DNA of 64,000 nucleotides from Delphinapterus leucas (GCF_002288925.2 NW_022098076.1:80332526-80396525); one strand, 5' to 3'; numbered from the stretch's first letter, positions 42,522-54,204 are shown. Program-made: numbers and translations. Notes: generated by a model from the sequence alone, not told the origin.

Positions 42522-43041
42522 TACCAAACCCTGGAAATGAAAGCTATGCATGTCGTCAGTACATCTCTGAGTAGGTCTGTCTTGAAGTTGTTGGCAAAGC
42601 TCCGTCTATAGAAACGTTCTTCTCTGCTGCGCGGTTCAGGGTTTCCCATTTCTAAATTCAGATCCTCGCACTGCTATACCTTAAAGTGATTTAAGGGTTG
42701 ACTTATTAAAATGTTACTTCATTTTATTGCCTGACCGTGCAAGCATAACTTTGGAATTCATATTGCTCTACCAGATGCTTGCATTTTTAACAGGGCGACA
42801 TTTCTTATCGGTTACAGGTTATTACTTGCAGGCAATTTTGTGATTACTTTCTTGAAGGTTTTTGCTGTTTAACCAAGAGAAATTAGTGATTTTCATCACT
42901 CAAGGAACGGTTAAAAAGTTTATTTAAAGAGAAATAGTATTTTCTTAAATGTTATATCTTGAAGGGTACAATAAGCTGGTTATAATGGATCTAACCTGGC
43001 AATTCGGCCTTGTACTCTTCTCTTAGTCCTGGTGAGGTGCT
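42522..43041. other. Unassigned non-coding sequence
   Basis: Nothing recognised. Confidence 0.4.
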
Positions 43042-43072
43042 GGGTCGGGGCGGGGGCGGGGGGAGGGGGTGG
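43042..43072 (+). repeat. G-rich run with G-quadruplex pattern
   Basis: GGGTCGGGGCGGGGGCGGGG followed by GGAGGGGGTGG: at least four G-runs of three or more with 1-2 base loops. Confidence 0.92.
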
Positions 43073-43254
43073 TGCAGGTGTTGAAAGAGGAGCAGAGAGA
43101 AGGTCAAGTGCAATTCAGTGCACAGAGAGCCAAATCCAACAGGACTGGGATCTAAGTCTGTTTAGACTTATCTGCATAACTCTGCCCCTTGCCTCACACA
43201 ATCAGCTAATCGTGCTTGGCATGTGGCTTTTATCTTCCTGAAAGAAGGTAAATC

Positions 43255-43400
43255 ATATAGACAAACATTCATTGTGCCCTTGCTATGTGAAGGTCGTATA
43301 CTCAGTAAGCTCTTTAGGGGAATACCAAGGACTATAAGGCACATTGTTGGAGCTCTTAAAGTCTTTGATTTAGCAGGAGTGAAGTTAGACACCATTAAAG
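43255..43400 (-). mobile_element. L2 fragment
   Basis: AACATTCATTGTGCCCTTGCTATGTGAAGG, ACTATAAGGCACATTG and GAGCTCTTAAAGTC fit an L2 3' region in reverse. Confidence 0.5.
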
Positions 43401-44381
43401 GCAGTAGTGAAGATATCATTGGTAGCAGTTGGGGGAGTGGGAGTAGGGTTGGTACCCGTCCCCTCCAAAACTCCTCCTTGGGCTTCTCTTACATGTGCTC
43501 CAGTGAATGTGAATAAAGTGGTGAGTCAGTCCCAATGTACACAAGGCCCCTTCTCCCCAGTGTAGAACTTCTCCCATAGTGCTTGGGATCCAGAAACGTA
43601 AGTGAGGACTCCCTCGCCTGCCTCCCGGCCTTTGAGTTGAAGGCTGGGCACATGGATCCAGCTCAGTGTCCATGGTCCCGGCAGTTTCAGGAAAAAGCAC
43701 TGGATCTGAGAGTCTGTGGATGGACTACTTTGAAGGAAAATTGTGGCATTGTTGTTTCTTAGGTCAAACATAAATAATTAGACACATATTCTCGCTGCAT
43801 TTAAATCACAGCCACTCCAAAAAATTTTAGTGAACATTTTTCCCTTAAGCCATAGAAATTTCTTTCTTTTAGAAATTATTTTTATAGGACTCTAGGAGGT
43901 TACTGAAGAATAAGTACATTAACCAGGGAGACAAAACTGGGGTTACCGTCATGAAAAAATGAACTTTGGATAAACTCTGTTTTCTTTTACCTAATAATTA
44001 GGTATTTCCAATGGAATGTTGGTAGTCTGGAATACAAAATACAAAGATTTTAATATGCAACTAGGAATTTAAAACATTAAGAAACTTTTTTGCATGGTGC
44101 AACGTGAAGAAAGAATTCTGAGAAATGCTCTCAGATATTCATGTTTGTTTTTATCTTAAGAATTGCCCAACTGTCAGTTGTCTTTGTCGTATATCAGAAT
44201 GCAAGTAAATTGATTTCTTGAAACCACTGTTAAGAAAGAACGACCAGAAATCAGTCATCAGTGTGCCACGCGTAACTGTGTAATTTATTCATGCGTGACT
44301 ACCCATTTTGATGTAGAGGAATAGAAAGGGAAATTCAGTTTTGTATTAAGGCCATTTGTATTAGAAATCATGACTCCTTCT
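43401..44381. other. Unassigned non-coding sequence
   Basis: Nothing recognised. Minus-strand frames at 43416-43771 overlap each other and match no family. Confidence 0.4.
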
Positions 44382-44395
44382 CAAGGCTGTCTTCT

Positions 44396-44568
44396 TTTTT
44401 TTTAAAGATTTTTTTGACATGTACCATTTTTTAACGTCTTTATTGAATTTGTTACAATATTGTTTCTGTTTTATGTTTTGGTTTTTTGGCCGTGAGACCA
44501 GGGATCGAACTCGCACCCTCTGCATTGGAAGGCGAAGTCTTAACCACTGGACCACCAGGGTAGTCCCG
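44396..44568 (-). mobile_element. tRNA-derived SINE with long 3' tail, copy 2
   Basis: The same arrangement as 38821-39027: CATTTTTTAACGTCTTTATTGAATTTGTTACAATATTG, then GGGATCGAACTCGC and GACCACCAGGGTAGTCC. It lacks ~20 bases of the central body. Perfect 14-bp duplication CAAGGCTGTCTTCT (44382-44395 and 44569-44582). Confidence 0.94.
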
Positions 44569-44689
44569 CAAGGCTGTCTTCTGATTTACTGGATATGTAT
44601 ATCTATCAGCCTACTTTTTTTTTTCTTTATAAGATTTCTTATCTGTTTTCTAAAACAGAATATCTATATTATTTCTTAGGATGATAGAA

Positions 44690-44890
44690 AAAATTACGCT
44701 AACTATAAAATGCAGATAACTGAAATAAAAAGCTATATTATTCTTATTCCCCCAAAGTTAATCACTGTTAAGATTTTGATATATATCTCCCTTCTAGTCT
44801 TTTTTTAAACATAACAAAAATCATATTTAAAAAAAATAACATGCATACTGTTTTTGCAATGTTCTTTTTAAATTTAATGTTTTCCATGTC
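44690..44890 (-). mobile_element. Old L1 3'UTR-like fragment
   Basis: CCCCCAAAGTTAATCACTGTTAAGATTTTGATATATATCTCCC with TTCTAGTCTTTTTTT resembles the reverse of an old L1 3'UTR. Confidence 0.5.
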
Positions 44891-46490
44891 AATTTTGTCT
44901 GGAATAAATGTATCACCCTAAATTATTTTGCAAAATTCAGATTATGGGTAATATTATGACATTTGGGGTGAATGTCAGCAGGAAAATGTTTTGGACACAG
45001 AAACATAAAAGACATAAAGGCAGAATTAATGCTAATATTCCCTAATCTAAGAATGGTGCATTTTTCTCAGACCATGTGTGGTATAGTTTGGATAAAATAG
45101 AACGAATAAATTAAAAATGACAACAATGTCTTTGTTTTAGGGCTGCCTTTCCCTCCCTACTGGAGTTAAACAGGGTACAAGTGACTTTTATATGAGGGTT
45201 GATTTTATATATTTAATTTTCTGACACTTATGATGTATCTTTTAAAATATAAAGGATGTTATTACTACTAACAATTTGTCTCAGGAAAGAGCACACTTCC
45301 TGTCAGTCCTTTACCACCATTTATATTAGAATCATTTCTTTTGAATTTGTTTTTCTGTGATCTTAGTATGGTGGGATAATTGGACAATTTGCTGAGTTGT
45401 GGCCTAAGAGGAATGACACGCATTGACACTTGAAGTTAGTGTTTTAAAGACAGAGAATCCAAAGGAAAATCTAGAGAAACACACACCAAAAAATAAAACC
45501 TGGGCGATTGTGCAAGAACCACTTCACTAGGGAATTGCCCTCTCTGGCTGGTTTGTCTAAGGCAATGCCATGCCTCCTACCAGCTATAGACACGCCAGTG
45601 GGCAGGGCCAGATTTTAATCTGTCTCCATTGTGGAGATGGATTAGCATTGGTTGACGGAGCTGAAATTGTATAGATATTTTGAAATCTATGAATTATAAC
45701 TTCCTTCTGTAAGTGTGGCACAAGGCTGACGCAGCAACTGTTGCTTCACCTTCCAAGCACCGTCTGCAGGTGTATGCGTTCCCTATGCCACTTGCCCTCA
45801 TCCCCATTCCTGGCCACATCAGCAGACACGTAGATGACAATCTGTGGGTGCTGGCACCCTCACCGTGCTGTTGTGAGGGACTTCCTTGCACACAGGTCCA
45901 GGAAATAGAATGGAGGCTGAGGGCCACCCTCTCTGGAGCTCAGGAACACGTGCTCAGTGAATCCAGCTCATCAATTCATTCACGCTCCGCACATGTCTTT
46001 GTATATGCCTGGCTGTAACTTTTACCACCATGTTGATGAACCCAAATGCAAATGTGCTTCCTATTCAACAAACAGGCACATACTAGGGTAGTTTGATAAA
46101 GCTGGCTGCCTAGGAAAAATAAATTAAAAATAAAAAAAAAATTTTAATCTGCATAATTAAAAATATTGCCCCCAATATGGTGCTGCATGTGTATGTTGGC
46201 TCAACAAATCTTATCAAATTAATATCCACAGCCAAGAAGTTCGATGACAAATACATGGACACTTTGGCTTGGTCTAAACCTTCCCTATCACTCCTCTTCC
46301 AGGTGAGAATTTGAATTAATTTCATGCCTAACTGCCCAGTGTTTCTTTATGTACAAGCAAACAGGACACATTTTTATTTTCCCCTTTTCCTACCCAAAAT
46401 ATTGTATAAGTTGACTGCTCTGCACTTTGCTCTTTTATTTAATATATCTTAGAGAGCTTTCTGTACCAATATAAAGGGAACATTCTTATT
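44891..46490. other. Long unassigned stretch
   Basis: About 1.6 kb with no confident repeat or gene. Overlapping frames at 45694-46018 on both strands match nothing. Confidence 0.4.
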
Positions 46491-46494
46491 CATT

Positions 46495-47300
46495 TTCAAA
46501 GCAGTTTATTGAGATATAATTCACAGATCACACAATTCACCCATTTGAAGTGCACAATTCAATAGTTTTTAGTATATACACAGAACTGTGAATCCATCAT
46601 CACAATCAATTTTACAACACTTTTATTACCTCCAGATTAACCCTGTACCCTTTAGCTGTAACCCACCAACATTCCTGCTCTGTTTCCTTGTCCAAGGCAA
46701 CCATTAATCTACTTTCTGTCTCTATACATGTCTATTCTGGACATTTCATACAATTGGAATCATACAACGTACGGTCTTTTGTAACTGGCTTCTTTCACAA
46801 AATGTAATGTTTTCAAGGTTCATCCAGGTAGTAGCACTGCTTTTTTTTTTTTTTTTTTTTAAGCTGCATAGTGCTTTATTGTGCAGAGGTAACATGATCT
46901 GTTTAATCATTCCCTTATTAGACGCACATCTTTGCTCTTTCAAGCATCGCTGCAGTGAGCAGCCTTGAACACCTGTCATGTTTTACGTGTGCTGGCACAT
47001 ATGTATTACCCATTCCCAGAACTGAGCTTTCTGGAGCTCAGTTAGTCAACACAACTGTAATTTTGCTAGATGTTGCCAACTCACTCTATTGCGCTCCCAC
47101 CAGCCATGTATTAGGTCCCACCAGCCAATTCCTCACAGACTTACCAGCAGAGCATGCTGTCAAACTCTGGAATTTTTGCCAGCCTGGTGGGTTCTTTTTG
47201 TTTGTTTGTTTTTTAAAAAGCATCTCAGACTGTGTGGTTTTCATGTGCATTTTTCTGAAAGTGATTGAGATTGAGATCCATATACATGGACAAATCTCAT
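46495..47300 (-). mobile_element. Old L1 (L1M-type) 3' part
   Basis: GCAGTTTATTGAGATATAATTCACA, TATACACAGAACTGTGAATCCATC, CCAAGGCAACCATTAATC, CATACAATTGGAATCATAC, GGTTCATCCAGGTAGTAGC, AGCTGCATAGTGC and CATTTTTCTGAAAGTGATTG follow a reversed L1M 3' region for ~800 bases. A T22 run lies at 46840-46861. Confidence 0.8.
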
Positions 47301-47492
47301 GATATCCTTGCTTGGACTACATTTTCTTGGCTTCATCAGAGTGGTGGTTACAGTCTGTCAGCTCTGATAACTTGATTCCCTGCAAGTGTTTGATTTCCAC
47401 ATCTTTTGCATTTTGTGACACAGATCTGGTCATTATAGTACTGATGATTATAACAAAGGCGTATATTTTTAAGAATAAATAATTGTCTTCTT

Positions 47493-47708
47493 TTCTTTCT
47501 TTCTTTTCTTTTTTTTGCCGTACACGGGCCTCTCACCGTTGTGGCCCCTCCCGTTGCGGAACACAGGCTCCGGATGCGCAGGCTCAGCGGCCATGGCTCA
47601 CGGGCCCAACCGCTCCGCGGCATGTGGGATCCTCCCGGACCGGGGCACGAACCCGTGTCCCCTGCATCGGCGGGCAGACTCTCAACCACTGCGCCACCAG
47701 GGAAGCCC
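47493..47708 (-). mobile_element. Cetacean CHR-2-like SINE
   Basis: TTTTCTTTTTTTTGCCGTAC tail, GGCCATGGCTCACGGGCCC body, GCGCCACCAGGGAAGCCC head. Perfect 15-bp duplication AATAATTGTCTTCTT (47478-47492 and 47709-47723). Confidence 0.96.
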
Positions 47709-47723
47709 AATAATTGTCTTCTT

Positions 47724-48650
47724 AACATATGTCACAAGAGGACTATAATTTATTTCCAAATTAGTTTGATCTTTTCTTTGATTAATTGAATAAAAAATTC
47801 TCTTTCACCAATGATTACTTTGGTTGGCAACATGACTATCCTTATTATGAAACTATAATTCACATGAAATAAAAACAAAACATCTATTTATGACCAACTG
47901 AATTATTATATGTTTGATGCCTGTCACCAGTCCCATTTGGAATTTCTCAGAAAATATAAGCTCTAGTATTTCCTGGGGGTGGGGGGAAAGCAGTTTCTCT
48001 GAATACCCTCTCTCTTTCTTTAGACATTGTTTCAAGGGAGTTTTTCCATTTGAAACTAAGGTTTCTTTAAAGACTAAGCAAGTCTATATATGTTCTGATT
48101 TATTTATGCTTAAGGGACTGAAATTCAGAGACTTTTACACAAGTTATGTGCATATTTTCTAGGCAGTAAGTCATTAAAGAGAGGTAAACATTTGTCTCTC
48201 AAAGAACACTGCTAGTCCTTGAGGTTTAATTTTCATATCTGCCTAAGGCACTCTAGGGTGTCAGAACAGGACAGCAGAGACTCTCAGTGGGTGACCCTAG
48301 AAGTCCTGAAAGGAGCAATGGTGAAGGTAGGGTTACCGGGCAGGCCCTCAGGATTAATGCTTTCAAAGTAAAACCAGAAGCAAGGCTGTTCTGACTTGTA
48401 AATGGACCGTCCTGATGCTTCCAGAGAACCGGGCATGACACAAGAGAGCTGGATTTGGAACAATTTGGATAATTGCTAGCAGTGGCCAGAAGTGCTCTCG
48501 AGGGCGCCACCCCCAGTATCTGCAGTGGGAAGAAGTATAAACTGAAGGTCACACCCTCCTTGATAAGCCTCACAAGTAAGCTGGAATTCTCTGAGAAGCC
48601 ACACCATTTATTATTAGGAATAACAACCACAATGACAGCCACAATAATAA
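47724..48650. other. Unassigned non-coding sequence
   Basis: Nothing recognised. A 129-codon minus-strand frame at 48253-48642 matches no family. Confidence 0.4.
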
Positions 48651-48652
48651 TA

Positions 48653-49187
48653 CATTGATTCTACTTATTTATGGCCGTTCTATAAAGTCACTGCAAACAT
48701 GAAATTAGCAAATACTGAAGCATTGCACCTAGGTGTCATACACGGTTAGGTTCCTATGACTCTCTGGGCATACCAATCAATACATAACCTTGTTTTCTGT
48801 GTGAACTCACAGCCAACAACACTAACTCATGCCTGGAGGAAGTATATTTAACACATGTTCAGGAACACTGGATATCTCTCTGGCACTACACTTGGGGGCC
48901 ATTTTAAACAGCAAAATCACCAACAAAAGCACAAAAATGCAAAAGACGTGGCACTAAATAGATCCCTAAAAGGACACATTACCAGTCTGAGAGCTGACAC
49001 AAGAAAGGAGCGTGTCACCTTGTTTGACTTCAGTTGAGGACAGTGCACAAAGGGTGACAAATCTCTGCTCTGTGCACATCCACTCGCACCGCGAGCACGG
49101 TGAGTATTGATTCGGGAGTTACAATAAATTTTCGCCAGTAGGCAAAGTCGCAAGTAGGGGATCTGAATAATGAGGAATGACTAACTG
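48653..49187 (-). mobile_element. Internally deleted Tigger-type DNA transposon
   Basis: TA at 48651-48652 and 49188-49189 flank ends CATTGATTCTACTTATTTATGG and (reversed) CAGTTAGTCATTCCTCATTATTCAG, recalling Tc1/mariner-Tigger termini. Between them TTCTATAAAGTCACTGC, GTTAGGTTCCTATGAC, AACCTTGTTTTCTGTGTG and AACAAAATCAC-like strings follow a known Tigger family on the minus strand. An ATG at 48902 opens a 16-residue relic, MAPKCSAREISSVPEH, which fits the transposase start before the deletion. Confidence 0.8.
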
Positions 49188-49189
49188 TA

Positions 49190-49485
49190 ATCACTTAGAA
49201 ACAAAATTCGCCCCTACCGTTGAGGAACACCACAGTAGCTGCAGAAGCAATAGAGTAGCTGAGCTGACCTGTGACGCAGAGCACGTAGGTGGGGCGGAGC
49301 CACACGTGGGGTCAGCTTGGGGTCTGACGCTAACATCTTGTGAACCTCCGAACAGGTCGTGGAAGTTCATTGTGCCTCCAGTTTTCTCATCAGCAAAACT
49401 GATCTACTTACTTCAAAGGGGCGTTCTGAAGCTAAAATATATATAGGAAACCCAAGTGGATTAAATAAATTAGAAAAAAGATTTC
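49190..49485. other. Unassigned non-coding sequence
   Basis: Nothing recognised. Confidence 0.35.
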
Positions 49486-49605
49486 AGGGGTGGTTATTTC
49501 TATGCGAGAGTAGTAGATGCCATTTTTATTTTCTTCTTTGTATCTCTCTAAATTATTTCACGATAATCTCGGTTTGGTATGCGTAATATTTATAATAAAA
49601 AAAAA
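49486..49605 (+). mobile_element. Old L1 3'UTR-like end
   Basis: GGGTGGTTATTTCTATGC, TTTTTATTTTCTTCTTTGTATC, CTAAATTATTTCACGATAATC and an A9 tail suggest an old L1 3' terminus in sense. Confidence 0.5.
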
Positions 49606-50061
49606 GTTAAGGGGTAATAGCACCGGTGAGAATAACATACATTCATATGAAACTGCTTTGAATAAAAGTACTGTTAAAGATTAAAAAGTGTCATTTTCCA
49701 TGCAATAAATCAATGGGTACAATAGGTTAGTAAACTGAAATGAAATTCCAACTAGCTCTGTCACGGCTAGAAAAACAAGACCCACCTGGTTTGTGTAGTA
49801 ATCTCGTCGTGAGAGGTGTTTGGCTCGGACACCTGCCTTTATAATATTAACGGGAGCTCTCCTGCACTCTGCCTGCCTGCCTCATGGGGCTGCCAGAACC
49901 GCCCTTGTCTTATTTACATTGAAAGAAAAACAGAGGGGGCGGAAGTTGCTGGGCTATTTTCCACTGTAACAACACCTACTCTACACCAGGGAGAAACGGA
50001 ATCTAAGACAGTGTATGAAGAAGTCTGCACTACCTTTCCCCTTGATTTAGTAAGGCAATTT
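49606..50061. other. Unassigned non-coding sequence
   Basis: Nothing recognised. Confidence 0.35.
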
Positions 50062-50190
50062 GTTTTTCTTTTTTTGGGTCGGGGCCACACCATGCAGCGT
50101 GTGGAATCTTAGCTCCCCTACCAGGGATTGAACTCATGCTCCCTGCTGTGGAACCTCAGAGTCTTAACCACTGGGCCACCAGGGAAGTCC
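50062..50190 (-). mobile_element. Bov-tA/CHR-like SINE
   Basis: GGGGCCACACCATGCAGCG, GGGATTGAACTCATGC, GGGCCACCAGGGAAGTCC. A weak duplication begins AGTAAG on both sides (50049 and 50191). Confidence 0.9.
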
Positions 50191-51025
50191 AGTAAGAAAA
50201 AATTTTAAAATGTAACACTGTTGTGTTCTTTCAGTTCCAGGAGCTAACTTGACCCACTGTTTTAGAAGCACACTTCATCTTGGCACTTTTGAACAAAGAA
50301 CCAGTTTGTCTGACTCAAAAGTGCACTGCCTTCCATAAACAGATTTCTCCCTGTCCCTTTGATGGGAAATGTGATTCTTTTTCATTTTCTAATCTAAACT
50401 GTCCCTGGGTGGGGCTGAGGGCAATTCCCCAGCTGTGATGCTGCATGGGAGATGGTTGGCTCTCCGTGCTAGGTAATGTGATCCTAAAATAGATTAAAGC
50501 ATGAAGTCTAAGCCTTTTCGGTTCTGGCCCCTGACTTACATAAAACACAAACCTGGTTAATATATTTTATTGATTCCTAAGGAATTAAGTCCCTTGCAAA
50601 ATTCAGCAAGAGCATCACAGTTGAAAGATTTAAAATTGGTTTTAAATACACCAGAATGGAAAAAAAAGTGCAGAACTAACAAGGAATGATCTATGTGGTT
50701 ATTACTATTTAATAATAAGAAAAATAAAGTAATTAATGTTTACTGAAGTGAACATTGTTTTAACATTAATTCTGTTAACACAACTAAGGTACTGTGTTAG
50801 GCGGATTTAGAACATGAACTGTGTTCCATGAAGATTGTTCACATAAAAGTTTACAGTTTCACAGTAATCCTTCTAAAGGTCACTTGAGAGGAACCCAGAA
50901 ATGCTAGTTAACTTAGTGAGGGAGTAGAGAAACAGCAAAAATTGGGGGTAATTAACAGCCTACATGGAATATTTTTGTACCCCAGACAAATTACTTAGAG
51001 CAATCCAGACAAGATCTGCTCCTAG
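50191..51025. other. Unassigned non-coding sequence
   Basis: AT-rich; nothing recognised. Confidence 0.4.
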
Positions 51026-52298
51026 AGTAACAGAAAACAAACCTGACTCCATATTGGATCTATTCCTTTAGCTTTAACCCTTAGGCTCTGTTGCCTGTGC
51101 TTCGTCATGAGGGCTCTGCACATTTGTAGAAAAAAATGTTGCCTGTAGCCTGAAATATACAAGAAAGTCCATTCCCAAGGTTCTGACCTTTAAAGGTATA
51201 ACACTTTTCCATTCATATAGAGATAAAAAGTTGCAGAACAGGACCACTTATTGAAGAGGCTGTCTTTTCTCCATTGTATATTCTTGCCTCCTTTGTCGTA
51301 AATTAGGTGACCATATATGCATGGGTTTATCTCTGGGCTTTCTATCCTGTTCCACTGATCTATATTTCTGTTCTTGTGCCAGTACCATACTGTCTTGATT
51401 ACTGTAGTTTTGTAGTATAGTCTGAAGTCAAGGAGCCTGATTCTTCCAGCTCCGCTTTTCTTTCTCAAGATTGCTTTGGCTGTTTGGGGTCTTTTGAATT
51501 TCCATACAGATTGTAGACTTTTTGGTTCTAATTCTGTGAAGAATGCCATTGGTAGTTTGATAGAATGAAGTAAGTCAGAAAGAGAAAAACAAATACCGTA
51601 TGCTAACGCATATATATGGAATCTAAAAAAAGGTACTGACAAACCTAGTGGCAGGGCAGGAATAAAGATGCAGGCATAGAGAATGGACTTGAGGACACGG
51701 GTGGTGGGGAGGGGAAGCTGGGGCAAAGTGAGAGTAGCATTGACATCTATATACTACCAAATGTAAAATAGATAGCTAGTGGTAAGCAGCTGCATAGCAC
51801 AGGGAGATCAGCTCGGTGCTTTGCACCGATGTAGAGGGGTGGGATAGGGAGGGTGGGAGGGAGGATCAAGGGGGAGGGTATATGGGGATATATGTATGCA
51901 TATAACTGATTCACTTTGTTGTACCACAGAAACTAACACAGCATGGTGAAGCAATTATATTCCAATAAAGATGTGTAAAAAAAGTTGAAGAACAGAGACT
52001 AACATTTCTCTTATTGGAGGTTTATAGAAACATTGTGACCAGACCTACCTGGAGAGCTGCAAGAACAAAGGATTCCGGCACCAAGAAATCTGCAACAATC
52101 AGCCACACCCCCTCCCCTTTTAGTACAAAAGAAGCCTGAATTCTAACTCCGATTAAGATGGTTCTTTAGGACACTAGTCCACCATCTTCTCCATCTGCTG
52201 GCTTTCTGAATAAAGTTGCTATCCTTTGCCCCAACAGCTCATCTCTCAATTTATTGGCCTTTCATGAAGCGAGCAATACAAGCTTGGACTCAGTAACA
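51026..52298 (+). mobile_element. Solo ERV LTR, copy 2, split by an L1
   Basis: With the L1 at 51244-51978 and one duplication removed, this is ~535 bp and colinear with 33859-34370: CTGACTCCATATTGGATC, CTCTGTTGCCTGTGC, GACCTTTAAAGGTATAACAC, CCTACCTGGAG, CACTAGTCCACCATCTTC, GAATAAAGTTGCTATCC, AATACAAGCTTGGACTCAGTAACA. Flanks CTAG (51022-51025) and CTAC (52299-52302) suggest a 4-bp duplication. Confidence 0.85.
51244..51978 (+). mobile_element. 5'-inverted (twin-primed) L1 inside the LTR
   Basis: 51244-51562 is L1 ORF2 in reverse (GGTTTATCTCTGGGCTTTCT, TACTGTAGTTTTGTAGTATAG, GCTTTGGCTGTTTGGGGTC). From about 51563 it flips to the sense L1 3' end (GTAAGTCAGAAAGAGAAAAAC, ATGGACTTGAGGACACGG, GTAAGCAGCTGCATAGC, TCCAATAAAGATGTG). 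Target duplication AAAAAGTTGCAGAACAG and AAAAAGTTGAAGAACAG flank it (51226-51242 and 51979-51995). Confidence 0.95.
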
Positions 52299-53524
52299 CT
52301 ACAACTATTCAAATGCATGAAATTTTGGTTAATCCATTTATAATTTTGTATCCTGGATTCATTATGAGGATATTGCTAGCTACAACTCTCTTTGGGGAAA
52401 AAAAAGCCATTACTATACTGCTATTAGAGAATCACTAAAAAGTGCTTATGTGAGTGAGGCAGTTAATCCTGATTCAAGAGTAGGAAATTTGATTGTGGCA
52501 TTTGTAAGAATATCCTTGGAGGGAAACTGAATCTGGAACATGGCAAAGTTGATGACAATAAGCCTGGTGGAAACAGGCCTATTTTGACTCTCCATTATTT
52601 CATGTAAAAAGTCCTATTTGAAAATATTTAGTACAATCTGGTACAATTTAGACATCTGAGAAGAGTTTTGAAGGTTGTTGTATTCTCAGACTGCTGGGAT
52701 TCCTCAAGCAAGAGGCAAAAGAGAGAACAACAAAGAAAGAGAGGTAAACAAGGGAAAATAAAATAAAGAATGGGCCATTGGACAAAGATTTGGTTTCATG
52801 GAACATTCAAATAAATATACCGACCAAGTATCTTTGCTGACATGTATAGAATATGCCTTTCTTTGAAAGCACAAGACATAAGCAGATATCCAGAAGAGGT
52901 AAGAGGAGGAAGAATCTTGGGTTGACTGAACTCAGAGGGATCCTTGACATCATTGCACCAACCTTGTCATCTTACAGCCAGAGGCACTGAGCTCCAGGAA
53001 CTTAGGGGAGTTGCCTAGCTGAGGCTCTTTCCTCCATGAGTCACTTCTCTTGAAATACAGCACACTAAAAACTCCAGCAGTTCATAGAATCCCTCTGTGA
53101 CTGAAAGGAAGAACAGAAGGAAGGGGAGAAGGGGGAGGGCAAGATCCTTGTTCCAGGAAGAAGCCATTCTTCCTGTGGCCCAGCCCAGAGCCCCTTAAAC
53201 ACATTTTTGTTAAATTTCAAGCTGCCTCTTCCTCTCCCCTCTTACTTTTAGTTATCTTTGCTAATACCATTAGTTCCCAAAGTTCTCTGCCCAATTAAAA
53301 ATGAAATGAACTTGAGGCTAGAATGCAAAGAAATTTTTAAAACAGCACATGATATATCCATATCAAAGAAGAATAAATTGACTGTTTAAATTTTAATCCT
53401 AATAACTGTCTCACGAAAAAACGTTTATGAGAGTGTATAAATGCTAACCTAATAAAAATATGCTCCGTGCCTAAATGTCCCAAATATTAGTTAGCCGGAT
53501 GGATGGATGCTTGCAAGCTTGGAA
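52299..53524. other. Mostly unassigned
   Basis: CTTACAGCCAGAGGCACTGAGCTCCAGGAAC with GTTGCCTAGCTGAG (52972-53022) may be a reversed MIR. The rest is not recognised. Confidence 0.4.
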
Positions 53525-53720
53525 GAAAGATTTAGGAGTCTTGGGTTTTAGCTCTAAATATGTTTGACCTTGGGCATGTCATTGTACTTTTGTTGTAACT
53601 TCTCAGTCCATAAAAAGGATAATAAAATTACCCACCAAAGTTACCTCAAAGAAGTGTCCTGATGATTAATGAGTTGATGGTGGCTTACACACATGAGATG
53701 GAAGAAGTGTATAAAAATGT
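53525..53720 (+). mobile_element. MIR SINE
   Basis: GTTTGACCTTGGGCATGTCATTG, TCTCAGTCCATAAAAAGGATAATAAAATTACCC and GATGATTAATGAGTTGATGG give the forward MIR core. Confidence 0.75.
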
Positions 53721-54014
53721 AATATCATTGTTGTTGTAATTACTGTTAATTGCTCACACATGAGGAGCAAACACGGGGGCTGGCAATACGTCAGTCACAG
53801 CTAAAGACCAATCTGCGCAAGAAAAAGAATGAGACCATTTATGAATGATGACTTCATTTGCACTTTACTTTCAAAGTTAATTATTTTAGTGAGAACCATC
53901 TTAACTTGAATAATTGGTACAAAGGAACATTTTCAGAACCTGATTTCCCGGGGAGGGGGGTGGGATTTGGAACATGTGGAATGTTCTTAGTAGCCAGCAC
54001 TCTGACCTTAAAAG

Positions 54015-54115
54015 CACCTTTTGGATCTCAGTTTCCACGTCTATAAAATCCAGTTGTAGGACTGGATGATCTTTGAGTTTTCTACTAGCTCTGAGAGTTT
54101 ACAATTCTACCACTC
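54015..54115 (+). mobile_element. MIR-like fragment
   Basis: CAGTTTCCACGTCTATAAAATCC, GGACTGGATGATCTTTGAG and CTAGCTCTGAGAG fit a MIR-type 3' half. Confidence 0.6.
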
Positions 54116-54204
54116 CAAAAACCTCCAAGGCTGATCCTGCAGCTGATAAAAAAATAGAAGCCCAAAGGCAGCCATCATTGCTAGTTGCGGAAGGTTGGTG
54201 ACAA

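Noticed and set aside
51190..51726. 178-codon minus-strand open frame, the longest in the window
   Set aside because: It runs from LTR sequence across an L1 inversion junction. It is a chance product of two nested repeats.
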